Shown here: piece by piece, positions 1-7,071 of the stretch
Layout of the letters: every line of letters starts with the position of its first letter
How positions within the stretch are numbered: position 1 is the first letter of the stretch
Assembly (NCBI GenBank): GCA_002314945.1
Contig: DCHV01000084.1
Span: 4,987 to 19,887, forward strand
Direction: 5' to 3'
Source of the DNA: Prevotellaceae bacterium UBA1743
Lineage (GTDB): Bacteria; Bacteroidota; Bacteroidia; Bacteroidales; Bacteroidaceae
Length of the DNA stretch: 14,901 nucleotides
The notes under the pieces: generated by a model
The model's input: only the letters and a program-made list of their open reading frames with translations
Told to the model about the DNA's origin: nothing
Databases searched by the model: none
Translations under genes and position numbers: made by a program

Positions 1-44
1 TTTAATGTGCAACTCGTCCCCACATTGCGTTTTAATTATTTTAT

Positions 45-78
45 CAGGGTCATAAGGACGATAATGCCCTGTTATTTT
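45..78 (+). terminator. Possible rho-independent terminator
   Basis: A stem of about 8 pairs (CAGGG-CAT with ATG-CCCTG and one bulged T, 45-71) closes a loop of about 10 bases and is followed by TTATTTT. It could end a rightward gene lying left of the window. No coding sequence is visible here to confirm this, and the stem has a bulge. Confidence 0.3.
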
Positions 79-100
79 GCAAAAGCAATTTTTTGCGCTG

Positions 101-129
101 CAAATATAAGAAATTATCTTCAATCCAAA
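101..129 (-). promoter_or_regulatory. Possible leftward Bacteroidetes-type promoter
   Basis: On the minus strand, TATATTTG (101-108) matches the Bacteroidetes -7 consensus TAnnTTTG. A TTTG lies upstream of it at 126-129, but the spacing is 17 bases, shorter than the 20 seen in the better promoters of this window. If real, it would drive a leftward gene outside the window. No start codon with an open frame follows within the window. Confidence 0.3.
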
Positions 130-153
130 ACAAGTTAAGGTCACGAAAACAGC

Positions 154-172
154 AAAAAAAAAAAAAAAAAAA
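154..172. repeat. Poly-A homopolymer tract (19 A)
   Basis: An uninterrupted run of 19 A residues in non-coding, AT-rich sequence. Such tracts are prone to slippage and to sequencing error. No promoter with good spacing was found next to it, so no function is assigned. Confidence 0.9.
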
Positions 173-270
173 TGGAAAGTATTTGGATAATTTGGATAAA
201 TGTCATAGGTCGTGTCCAGTAAATCAGCTATTATGTAGATCGTTCGGGGTAAGTCCGTGGTCCCTTCGAA

Positions 271-394
271 GTGATATCGGAAGAACATTATATCCATTCC
301 AATCCACCTCCAAATCACCTCCAAGAAATACATGTTTTAATTGGACTTGAATTGGACCTGAATTGGAGGTGAATTGGACTTATATCGGTATCAC
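271..394. repeat. Large imperfect inverted repeat in non-coding DNA
   Basis: The segment at 298-313 is complementary to 363-378 at 15 of 16 positions, built on TCCAATCCACCTCCAA against TTGGAGGTGAATTGGA. Further out, GTGATA at 271-276 pairs with TATCAC at 389-394. The transcript of either strand could fold into a long interrupted hairpin. No protein is encoded convincingly here. Whether this is a structured RNA, a decayed mobile-element end or a simple repeat cannot be told from the sequence alone. Confidence 0.6.
339..382 (+). repeat. 11-base tandem repeat, four copies
   Basis: Four consecutive 11-base units occur: AATTGGACTTG, AATTGGACCTG, AATTGGAGGTG and AATTGGACTTA. The invariant core is AATTGGA. 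The array forms the right arm of the larger inverted repeat (271-394), and related GGA-rich complement motifs form the left arm. The 11-base period puts successive units roughly on one face of the helix, which would suit cooperative protein binding; that is an inference. Confidence 0.8.
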
Positions 395-655
395 TACGAG
401 AGGTCTTCGGAGTTTGATGGTGTGTTCCATGATGGTATTTCTCTCGCTTAATCGTACCTTTGAGCTGGCGCTCGAAGGTACTCACGTTGACCTACGGTCG
501 ATTATTGTCACGACTCGGCCAAATGAAAGTGAACTTTCTTTGGCTCTCGCTGTTCCAATAATTCAGATTTGCTCAAATAAATTTGACCTTTGGTCGAATT
601 TCCTCGCGACTCACCCAATCAAAAATAAATTTTATTGGGCTTCGCTGCTCAGAAA

Positions 656-687
656 TTTGGCAAATCGTTCGCTTAATCGTACCTTTG
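656..687 (+). promoter_or_regulatory. Promoter-like element in repeat copy 2
   Basis: TTTG (656-659), a 20-base spacer and TACCTTTG (680-687) give a full Bacteroidetes sigma-A type promoter. The -7 box lies within the left arm of the palindrome at 679-706, so hairpin or cruciform formation or protein binding there could affect initiation. The 24 bases just upstream (637-660) match the minus strand at the right edge of the window, 14878-14901, almost perfectly. Whether it fires is unknown; copy 3 lies nearer the gene. Confidence 0.5.
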
Positions 688-731
688 AGCTGGCGCTCGA
701 AGGTACTCACGCTCGGAAATACTCAAATAAA

Positions 732-763
732 TTTGGTATTTCTCTCGCTTAATCGTACCTTTG
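732..763 (+). promoter_or_regulatory. Probable promoter of the FAS1 lipoprotein gene
   Basis: TTTG (732-735), a 20-base spacer and TACCTTTG (756-763) match the Bacteroidetes promoter consensus. This is the last copy of the repeat cluster and lacks the downstream palindrome arm of the earlier copies. Transcription would begin near 770, leaving a leader of about 100 bases before the ATG at 874. The leader contains a short stem, TGAAG with CTTCA, around 793-812. Confidence 0.65.
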
Positions 764-873
764 CCCCAAAAATTGAAAAGATTTGTGCTTTCTGAAGTAT
801 TCCGCAGCTTCAAAATAGCATGAATCTGAATACAAAACAAGTAGAAATCAAACTGCGGGAGATGAATCTTTGT

Positions 874-2994
874 ATGAAAAAGTTATTGGTACTGACTTCA
901 CTGGTAGGGGCTCTCTTTACCGCCTGTACAGAACAAGTGGATATGTCTGATCGCTATGTCTATACCGACTATACCATCAGCAACTACCTGCACAATCATG
1001 AGCAGTATAGCGAATTCTATGATTTGATGGGGAAAGTGCATGTCAGTTCGGTTTCTGAGACTACTGTCCAACAATTACTCAGTGCACGAGGCAACTATAC
1101 GATATTCGTTCCTACCAACGATGCAATACACGCCTATCTGGATTCATTGGTGAAGCAGGAATTGATCCCCACAGCTTCGTGGGATGCTTTCACGGATAGC
1201 CTCACCTTGGACAGCATTCGTCAGGTTATCGTATTGAATAGCATCATCGATGGTAAAGACCTGAATTCCCAACGATACATGGTGTCGGACTTTCCCATCA
1301 CACAGAATGCGGAAATTCCTTTGGCCAACATGAAGAATCGCAAACTGGCGGTTCACTATGGAGAGAATACCGATACTGTCTCGGTTGGTGGCAGCAAGCT
1401 CGATGTACGCAACCGCGACATACCTGTTTCCAATGGTGTGATTCATGCCATAGATGCCGTCATCGCTCCTACCACCAATTCCCTGAGCGACCTGCTGGCA
1501 GACATTCTTCATGACAAGACGGAAGGATTCTATGTAGCTGCCATGCTCGTACAGGCCTGTGGATTGATGGACACGCTGAGTCGGGAGGAAGACAAGGTTT
1601 ACGAACGCATGTATCTCCTGGGTCAGATAGATGACTTTACCAGTGCCAACGGCTACACGATGGACTCAAATTCATACGCACCAGAGCATCGTTACTACGG
1701 ATATACCTATTTTGCAGAAACGGATGAGTTCTGGAGCAATCTCTTAGGTAAGCCTGCATTGGAAATCACACTCGATGACATAGCCGGCTATCTGTCCTCG
1801 CACAACATCTATCCCGATGCTGTCAACGACCACAACTACACGAGCGAGGATAACCTCATCAACCAGTTCACCACCTATCACCTGCTGAAGGCTCGACTCA
1901 CACCCGACCACCTCATCTATCATTACAACGAACGAGGCTACAACTACAAGACGGGAGAATTAGGAGTGGCCATGGCTGAATTCTATGTCACCATGGGAAA
2001 ACGCAGGTTGCTGCAGATCTTCGAGAGTAAGGAAAGTGGTGGTGTATATCTCAACCGTTTCCCGAAATTGAACAACGGCCCACACGACAACTACCACGAA
2101 GCATACTGCGAGCCAGAGAAGGAAGGTCTCCTGATAGGAAAGACGAATCGCGAAGGAAAGAACAACATCACCAATGCTATGCTTTATCCGTTGGACAAAC
2201 TGCTGGTATATGACGATGCCACTCGCAACAACCTGGCGAAAGGACGTATTCGCTTCGATTTCTGCGCCATCTGGCCCGAAATGACCAACAACGACATCCG
2301 TTGTTCCTTCATCATGGACGAACGCCACCAATGCGTATGCCTCCCCAACGATGCCACCTACCGCTATCTGGAAGATGTATGGATGAACGAAACCACCTAC
2401 TTCTACGAAGCAATGGGCTACTTGAGCGATGGATATCACAATTATCAGGGAGATGAGATGCGTATCCACGGTCAGTTGGATATGATATGCCGTCTGCCAC
2501 CCGTACCCAAGAAGGGAACCTACGAATGCCGCTATTCAGTGACCAACGGTAGCACACAACGTAGTATCGTGCAGTTCTACTGGGGAGACGACAAGGACAA
2601 CCTCACGCCTATGGGCATTCCTATGGACCTGAGAACAGGAGGTTTGGAGCGTCGTACAAAATGGTCTGTCATCCCGAGTGGAATGGGTTGGGAACTCGAC
2701 ACAGACGATGACGACTACAATGCCGAGGTGGACAAGAAGCTCCGCACCAATGGCTACATGAAGGGAGCCAAACTGTATTCCGCAGGCACCTGTGGCAATT
2801 CCAGAATGGCCCGTGATGACGAATACAGCACCCGACGCATCCTGTTCAAGCAGACGATGGATCCAGACAAGACCTACTACATCCGCTTCAAGCAGGTGAC
2901 GGACGATGCCAGCCTCCAATTCTACATGGATTATATGGAGCTGGTACCCAAGGAAGTCTATGACAATCCCAACGAGCCGGAAGATATCTGGTAA
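874..2994 (+). CDS. FAS1 (fasciclin) domain lipoprotein
   Basis: A 706-residue exported protein of the fasciclin family found in Bacteroidetes, probably surface-anchored and involved in adhesion or glycan handling. The start at 874 gives a short lipoprotein signal (MKKLLVLTSL, then LFTAC with Cys18 as lipid acceptor). An in-frame ATG at 820 would add 18 residues that do not fit a signal peptide. The first FAS1 domain spans about residues 30-200, with the typical TIFVPTNDA (76-84) and a closing VSNGVIHAIDAVIAP (185-199). A second, degenerate FAS1-like part follows (about 203-345). Residues 350-706 are a C-terminal region ending in a beta-rich module and EPEDIW, the ending I associate with FAS1 proteins of SusC/SusD loci. 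No SusC or SusD gene is adjacent, so its partners lie elsewhere or are lost. The promoter is the repeat copy at 732-763, and a shared terminator separates it from recA. Confidence 0.85.
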   Translation: MKKLLVLTSLVGALFTACTEQVDMSDRYVYTDYTISNYLHNHEQYSEFYDLMGKVHVSSVSETTVQQLLSARGNYTIFVPTNDAIHAYLDSLVKQELIPTASWDAFTDSLTLDSIRQVIVLNSIIDGKDLNSQRYMVSDFPITQNAEIPLANMKNRKLAVHYGENTDTVSVGGSKLDVRNRDIPVSNGVIHAIDAVIAPTTNSLSDLLADILHDKTEGFYVAAMLVQACGLMDTLSREEDKVYERMYLLGQIDDFTSANGYTMDSNSYAPEHRYYGYTYFAETDEFWSNLLGKPALEITLDDIAGYLSSHNIYPDAVNDHNYTSEDNLINQFTTYHLLKARLTPDHLIYHYNERGYNYKTGELGVAMAEFYVTMGKRRLLQIFESKESGGVYLNRFPKLNNGPHDNYHEAYCEPEKEGLLIGKTNREGKNNITNAMLYPLDKLLVYDDATRNNLAKGRIRFDFCAIWPEMTNNDIRCSFIMDERHQCVCLPNDATYRYLEDVWMNETTYFYEAMGYLSDGYHNYQGDEMRIHGQLDMICRLPPVPKKGTYECRYSVTNGSTQRSIVQFYWGDDKDNLTPMGIPMDLRTGGLERRTKWSVIPSGMGWELDTDDDDYNAEVDKKLRTNGYMKGAKLYSAGTCGNSRMARDDEYSTRRILFKQTMDPDKTYYIRFKQVTDDASLQFYMDYMELVPKEVYDNPNEPEDIW

Positions 2995-3015
2995 AGTCGG
3001 GTGTTTCGCCTCAAT

Positions 3016-3066
3016 ATACAAAAAACATCCTCTTTACGAAAAGCGTAAGGAGGATGTTTTTTGTAT
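3016..3066. terminator. Bidirectional terminator between FAS1 gene and recA
   Basis: A long near-perfect hairpin: the core ACATCCTCTTTACG (3025-3038) pairs with CGTAAGGAGGATGT (3044-3057), with one T-G wobble and a 5-base loop. Runs of A and T (about ACAAAAA and TTTTTTGT) flank it on both sides and extend the pairing. Each strand therefore ends in a U-run. It serves the convergent genes ending at 2994 (+) and 3084 (-). Confidence 0.9.
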
Positions 3067-3083
3067 CGAGGTAATAGAGCGTC

Positions 3084-4115
3084 TTATTCCTGAGAACCCT
3101 TCATAGCCTCTGTAATACGAGCAGCAATCTCGTCACAGAGTTCCACATTGTCGGAGAGGAGAGATTTCACGGCATCACGTCCCTGTGCCAACTTAGATTC
3201 ATTGTAGCTGAACCACGAACCACTCTTCTGAATAATATCGAAGGCCACGCCCAAATCCACAATCTCACCTACACGACTGATACCTTCGCCAAAGGTAATC
3301 TCGAATTCAGCCTTGCGGAATGGAGGAGCCACCTTGTTCTTGACCACCTTGACACGTACCTGATTACCGATAACCTCGTCTCCGTCCTTGATAGCAGTAA
3401 CGCGACGAATATCGAGACGGACGCTGGCATAGAACTTCAGGGCATTACCACCCGTGGTTGTCTCGGGATTGCCAAACATCACGCCAATCTTCTCGCGCAA
3501 CTGATTGATGAAGATACAGGTCGTCTTCGTCTTGCTGACCGTAGCAGTAAGTTTGCGTAAAGCCTGACTCATGAGGCGAGCCTGAAGCCCCACCTTATTG
3601 TCACCCATATCCCCCTCTATCTCAGCCTTGGGAGTAAGGGCAGCCACAGAATCCACCACTACGATATCTATAGCAGCACTACGAATCAGTTGGTCGGCAA
3701 TCTCAAGTGCCTGTTCACCATTGTCTGGCTGACTAATCCACAGATTGTCTATATCCACGCCCAACTTCTCTGCATAGAAACGGTCGAAAGCGTGTTCTGC
3801 ATCAATAAAGGCAGCTATTCCCCCAGCCTTCTGTGCCTGAGCAATGGCATGGATGGCCAATGTCGTCTTACCAGAAGATTCAGGACCATAGATTTCGATG
3901 ATACGTCCCTTGGGATAACCACCCACTCCGAGTGCATAGTCAAGACCAATAGAGCCAGAAGGAATGACCTCCACCTGTTCTACATGATCATCACCGAGCT
4001 TCATGATAGACCCCTTACCGAAATCCTTCTCGATCTTGCTCATGGCAGCCTGCAAAGCTTTCAGTTTGGCAGCTTTCTCGTCCATGGACAACTCTTCAAT
4101 TTCTTTCTTTGCCAT
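3084..4115 (-). CDS. recA: Recombinase RecA
   Basis: RecA, the ATP-dependent strand-exchange protein of homologous recombination and repair. The length, 343 residues, is normal for the family. Walker A is GPESSGKT (77-84). The Walker B strand is IVVVDSVAAL (151-160). The catalytic glutamate lies in FIDAEHA (Glu107). Loop L1 is around EIEGDMGD (165-172), and the DNA-binding loop L2 spans GNPETTTGGNALKF (215-228). The C-terminal domain follows from about residue 280. The start MAKKEIEELS fits known bacterial RecA N-termini. The upstream gene ends only 24 bases before it, so the two may be cotranscribed. I see no clear LexA-type operator in the gap. A weak -7-like TACATTTC lies just before the start. 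Confidence 0.98.
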   Translation of the reverse strand: MAKKEIEELSMDEKAAKLKALQAAMSKIEKDFGKGSIMKLGDDHVEQVEVIPSGSIGLDYALGVGGYPKGRIIEIYGPESSGKTTLAIHAIAQAQKAGGIAAFIDAEHAFDRFYAEKLGVDIDNLWISQPDNGEQALEIADQLIRSAAIDIVVVDSVAALTPKAEIEGDMGDNKVGLQARLMSQALRKLTATVSKTKTTCIFINQLREKIGVMFGNPETTTGGNALKFYASVRLDIRRVTAIKDGDEVIGNQVRVKVVKNKVAPPFRKAEFEITFGEGISRVGEIVDLGVAFDIIQKSGSWFSYNESKLAQGRDAVKSLLSDNVELCDEIAARITEAMKGSQE

Positions 4116-4139
4116 ACGAAATGTATTGTATTTTATGTG

Positions 4140-4730
4140 TTATGAATATTGTTTTCTTTCCAATTCCTCGGATGTGATACCCATGGCCTGCATCAGGCTG
4201 TACCCTAACATCACGAATGGGCAGGCAGGAGAGGAAGGGGGTTGCATACCGAGGAGTGTGACACGTTTGTCCGACTGCGACTCGACAAGCGGAAGCAGGA
4301 GACTCATATCACGCGCTTCATTGGGGACAAGCACGACAGTACGGACAACCTTGTCCGACATCAAGGCCTGAACAGATTGAACAAAGAGAGGTTCGTCGTG
4401 GTTGATTTCCTCCTCGGGAAGAACGCTCAGGAAAAACTCTCCCAAGTGAACATCACGGAAAGCCTGTCCATCGAGAGAGGTTAGAGACGAGGGATTGAAA
4501 CTCTCCCAATGCGTCTTTTTCGAAGAACGGATGAAAATGACTTGCACCTCGCCTACCCCAGCTGAAATACCGCCATCCAATGCAGCACATACCAACCATT
4601 GAGGAAGATCGGCAGGAGGGATCTCACGTCCCAGCATACGCGAGAAATCACGTAGCAAGACAGATGCCACCACGTCCAGATAATCAGCATCCACCAGGAT
4701 AATATGCTCTTTTAGTCCTGACTTTTCCAT
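4140..4730 (-). CDS. Unrecognised conserved-type protein upstream of recA, possibly NYN-like
   Basis: A 196-residue cytoplasmic protein with no signal peptide or membrane segment. The frame is open up to 5069, but that extension overlaps the next gene and its terminator. The start MEKSGLKEHI at 4730, right after a -7 promoter box, is therefore chosen. The N-terminus IILVDADYLD and the later VVLVPNEARDMSLLLPLV (about 150-167) resemble the first strand and the D-x-D-F-like strand/helix of NYN/PIN-fold ribonucleases, although the second acidic cluster is incomplete. It may belong to a Bacteroidetes DUF family (DUF6621 is my guess from memory, not checked). The end lies 24 bases before recA, so the two probably form an operon. 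The function is unknown. Confidence 0.75.
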   Translation of the reverse strand: MEKSGLKEHIILVDADYLDVVASVLLRDFSRMLGREIPPADLPQWLVCAALDGGISAGVGEVQVIFIRSSKKTHWESFNPSSLTSLDGQAFRDVHLGEFFLSVLPEEEINHDEPLFVQSVQALMSDKVVRTVVLVPNEARDMSLLLPLVESQSDKRVTLLGMQPPSSPACPFVMLGYSLMQAMGITSEELERKQYS

Positions 4731-4740
4731 ATTACGAATG

Positions 4741-4769
4741 CAAATATACAAAAAAGGGTTCAAAGCAAG
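4741..4769 (-). promoter_or_regulatory. Promoter upstream of the recA-linked operon
   Basis: On the minus strand, TATATTTG (4741-4748) matches TAnnTTTG exactly. The upstream box is weak: CTTG at 4766-4769 with 17-base spacing. The -7 box ends 10 bases before the ATG at 4730, so the leader would be very short. It directly follows the terminator of the preceding gene. Confidence 0.5.
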
Positions 4770-4789
4770 AACACCTTGAACTCTTTTTT
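4750..4789 (-). terminator. Terminator after the Spy-like gene
   Basis: On the plus strand, AAAAAAGGGTTCAA (4750-4763) pairs with TTGAACTCTTTTTT (4776-4789) at 13 of 14 positions around a 12-base loop. In the leftward direction it ends in CCCTTTTTTG, a good U-run after the gene ending at 4816. It overlaps the possible upstream box of the next promoter. Confidence 0.7.
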
Positions 4790-4815
4790 TCATTATCAGC
4801 TGTTTTTTTGTTGTA

Positions 4816-5367
4816 TCAGAAGCCCATGGGGCCGCCACCAGGACCACCTCCGAAGCCTCCAGGGCCAGGGCCGCCACCAGGACCGCCGAACTCACCACGT
4901 TGCCCATTGTTATTGCCCTGCTGACGCATACGTTGTCTGTCCTGAGCAAAGATGCGTACCAGTTGCTGAGGCGTGAGTGTCTTGGCAAACTCAGCATAAT
5001 ACTTCTTTTGTACATCGAGCCGCTGCTGCATCTTGGCGATGTTCTTCTCCTGTTTCTCGAACTGGGCAAGCACCTTGGCCGTAGCCTCTTCGTCAGTCAG
5101 TTTTTTCTTCTGAGCCTCTTCCTGTTCTCGCTTGAACTCCTCACGGTCAATTGTACCCATCAATTCATCGGAATACTTGGTGTACAACTCGATGAAATTC
5201 GTTTTGGCATCATCCTTCAGCTTGAATTCGCTTGCCATTTTCTCGGCTCTCTTTTGCACCATCTCAGCACGTTTTTGTGCACGTTCTTCGGGAGAGGATT
5301 CCTCCTGTGCCACTACCGTACCTGCCATCATCATGGCAAATACGACCATCATCCAAATCTTTTTCAT
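4816..5367 (-). CDS. Spy/LTXXQ-like exported protein with Gly/Pro-rich tail
   Basis: A 183-residue periplasmic or envelope protein. MKKIWMMVVFAMMMAGTVVAQ (residues 1-21) is a standard signal peptide cleaved near VVA-Q. Residues 25-145 are highly charged and helical, with two features of Spy/CpxP-type and Bacteroidetes DUF4890-like proteins: a KMASEFKLKDDAKTNF-type helix (43-58) and LTPQQL (about 130-135), the LTXXQ motif. Residues 150-183 form a low-complexity tail of Gly, Pro, Asn and Phe. Spy-type proteins are chaperones or stress sensors of the periplasm; that role is inferred. A good promoter is not visible: only CGTCTTTG at 5405-5412 resembles a -7 box. A terminator follows at 4750-4789. 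Confidence 0.8.
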   Translation of the reverse strand: MKKIWMMVVFAMMMAGTVVAQEESSPEERAQKRAEMVQKRAEKMASEFKLKDDAKTNFIELYTKYSDELMGTIDREEFKREQEEAQKKKLTDEEATAKVLAQFEKQEKNIAKMQQRLDVQKKYYAEFAKTLTPQQLVRIFAQDRQRMRQQGNNNGQRGEFGGPGGGPGPGGFGGGPGGGPMGF

Positions 5368-5429
5368 ACTTTTCGCTATTTATCTAAATAATGTCATTCT
5401 ATTGCAAAGACGCAAGAGGCATCAAAAAG

Positions 5430-5449
5430 TTTAGGGCCAATACTCTAAA
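5430..5449 (-). terminator. Weak terminator after the GH20 gene
   Basis: TTTAG (5430-5434) pairs with CTAAA (5445-5449). In the leftward direction the stem is followed by CTTTTTG. The stem is only 5 pairs, so readthrough from the GH20 operon into the Spy-like gene 80 bases downstream is quite possible. Confidence 0.3.
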
Positions 5450-5463
5450 AAAAGGTTAACGAC

Positions 5464-7059
5464 TCACTCAAAGGAAGGACAGAACTGATAATCCAACTGA
5501 CGATATATCTTTTCCAGCTTCTCCAGACGACCTTTGAACTGAGAGAAATCCTTCTGACTGGGGTACATCCATTGTACCTCACATATTGCAGCCAGACGCG
5601 GGAGCAACTGATACATGGCACGTGCAGGACTATCTGCATAGTGCGTCCACAAGTTGCATTGCACACCTACGATATAATCCCTTTCCTCCTCCGTCAGTTC
5701 CTGAGGAATAGGTTCCATACTGTATGCCTTGCTCAGAGAAATGAAACCACCCTCACAGGCAGGTTGTGCATTACGGTCGGCCAGCTGATAGTAATCAAAA
5801 TAGCAATGCGTGGTAGGCGACATGATGACATCGTGGTGGAGACGAGCCGCCTCTATTCCTCCTGCATAGCCTCGCCAACTCATCACGGTGGCACCTTCGC
5901 TCAATCCCCCTTCCAATATCTCGTCCCAGCCAATCAGTTTGCGTCCTTTGGAGGTCAGGAAGGTTTCTATTTCCTTCACCAGATAAGTCTGCAGTTGAGC
6001 CTCCTTTTCCAGATTCAGTTCCTTCATCCTCGCCTGACATTTAGGACATTCCCTCCATCTGTCGCGAGGGCTTTCATCTCCACCGATATGGATGTATTCA
6101 CTCGGGAAAATCTCACACAGGTCATTGAGCGTCTTCTTGATAAATTCCAGCGTCTTGGGATTGCCCGCACATAGCACATCCTTCTCCAATCCGCGGAAAG
6201 GGAGGAATGGATATGTTTCGTAGGGGCCTCCCGTACAACCGAGTTCGGGATACACGCTCAGGGCAGCCAGCATGTGGCCAGGGAGATCGACCTCCGGAAT
6301 GATCGTGATGTAGCGTTCGGCTGCATATTCCACGATATCCTTCAGTTGTTCGCGCGTGTAGTAATATCCTGTTTTCTGGGATGCAGGCAAGGGTTCCAGG
6401 CCATCGTCATCCAGCGTCACCAGATCGGGACACCAGCTACCTTTTGGCGCCAGTTCCGGCAAACTCCTCGATTCGTATCTCCACCCCTGGTCATCCGTCA
6501 GATGCCAATGAAAACGATTCAATCCATGAAGAGCCAGGACATCAATGAATTTCTTGACAAACTTCACGGAATAGAAATGGCGTGAGGCATCCAGCATACA
6601 GCCACGGTATGCAAAGCGTGGAGTCCCATAGATAGTACCCCAGGGAAGTCGGATTGTATCACCCTCCTCATTCATCACACTCTTGCGAAGCGTCTGAATT
6701 GCATAAAACACACCACTCTCGCTGGCACCCTGAATCTGCACACCCTTCTTGCCGATTGTGATCAGGTAGGCATCTGGATTATCACTCTTCAGGCCGAGAG
6801 AAAGAGTGAAGGGCGCACTCTGTTTCTTCGACTGCTTCCGGGGATTCAGTCCCAGATATTCCCTTGCAAACTCCGCATTACGCTTCATTTGGGCATTTCC
6901 AGAAGGGTAAGCAACCGTCATTCCCTTTGCCAAGGGAGCCGTCTTTCCACTTGGATCCAGCAGAACACTCTGAGGCAAAGGTATTACCTGATAATTCACT
7001 TCGGCCGTAGCACAAAGGCAAGACAATAGGGCAATAAGAAATGAAGATAGCTTATTCAT
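5464..7059 (-). CDS. Beta-N-acetylhexosaminidase, glycoside hydrolase family 20
   Basis: A 531-residue secreted exo-hexosaminidase that removes terminal N-acetylglucosamine or N-acetylgalactosamine from glycans by substrate-assisted catalysis. Residues 1-19 form a signal peptide (MNKLSSFLIALLSCLCATA). The N-terminal GH20b-type domain covers about residues 22-145. The catalytic barrel covers about 150-505. Its motifs include the substrate-binding arginine region DASRHF (158-163), HWHLTDDQGWR (184-194), and the catalytic pair Asp328-Glu329 in HIGGDES. Active-site tryptophans lie in GWDE (Trp378), SWRG (Trp395) and NLWTHY (Trp471). There are no C-terminal carbohydrate-binding modules, so this is a compact member. 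The start lies 12 bases after the previous gene's stop, making it the last gene of a three-gene operon. Confidence 0.95.
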   Translation of the reverse strand: MNKLSSFLIALLSCLCATAEVNYQVIPLPQSVLLDPSGKTAPLAKGMTVAYPSGNAQMKRNAEFAREYLGLNPRKQSKKQSAPFTLSLGLKSDNPDAYLITIGKKGVQIQGASESGVFYAIQTLRKSVMNEEGDTIRLPWGTIYGTPRFAYRGCMLDASRHFYSVKFVKKFIDVLALHGLNRFHWHLTDDQGWRYESRSLPELAPKGSWCPDLVTLDDDGLEPLPASQKTGYYYTREQLKDIVEYAAERYITIIPEVDLPGHMLAALSVYPELGCTGGPYETYPFLPFRGLEKDVLCAGNPKTLEFIKKTLNDLCEIFPSEYIHIGGDESPRDRWRECPKCQARMKELNLEKEAQLQTYLVKEIETFLTSKGRKLIGWDEILEGGLSEGATVMSWRGYAGGIEAARLHHDVIMSPTTHCYFDYYQLADRNAQPACEGGFISLSKAYSMEPIPQELTEEERDYIVGVQCNLWTHYADSPARAMYQLLPRLAAICEVQWMYPSQKDFSQFKGRLEKLEKIYRQLDYQFCPSFE

Positions 7060-7071
7060 ATTTGGAAAAGG

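Larger units (their letters stand above)
434..763. repeat. Cluster of palindromic, promoter-like repeats
   Basis: Several related units follow one another. The segment CTCGCTTAATCGTACCTTTG, or CTCGCTTAAT with close variants, appears three times (near 443-462, 668-687 and 744-763). Two of these copies continue into the same 28-base palindrome at 454-481 and 679-706, with 12-base arms GTACCTTTGAGC and GCTCGAAGGTAC around TGGC. Degenerate hairpins lie between them: 518-544 (GCCAAA/TTTGGC outer stem), 579-601 (AAATTTGACC against GGTCGAATTT) and 613-640 (CCCAAT/ATTGGG). CTCAAATAAATTTG occurs at 572-585 and 722-735. Open frames crossing this region are repeat-driven and not supported as genes. Confidence 0.8.

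Noticed and set aside
93..350. Open frame of 85 codons at the left end
   Set aside because: It includes a poly-lysine stretch from the 19-A tract and shows no coding character.
454..706. Possible CRISPR array
   Set aside because: Only two full palindrome copies, 225 bases apart, without regular spacers or cas genes; the copies overlap promoter elements.
363..752. Open frame of 129 codons across the repeat cluster
   Set aside because: Its translation repeats a peptide because the DNA repeats; it contains promoter elements and hairpins and has no recognisable protein features.
820..873. Upstream ATG codons (820 and 862) for the FAS1 gene
   Set aside because: The lipoprotein signal begins at 874; the extra residues are polar and charged and would spoil the signal peptide.
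4731..5069. N-terminal extension of the protein upstream of recA
   Set aside because: It would run through a terminator and 250 bases of the Spy-like gene in another frame; a promoter box lies just before the ATG at 4730.
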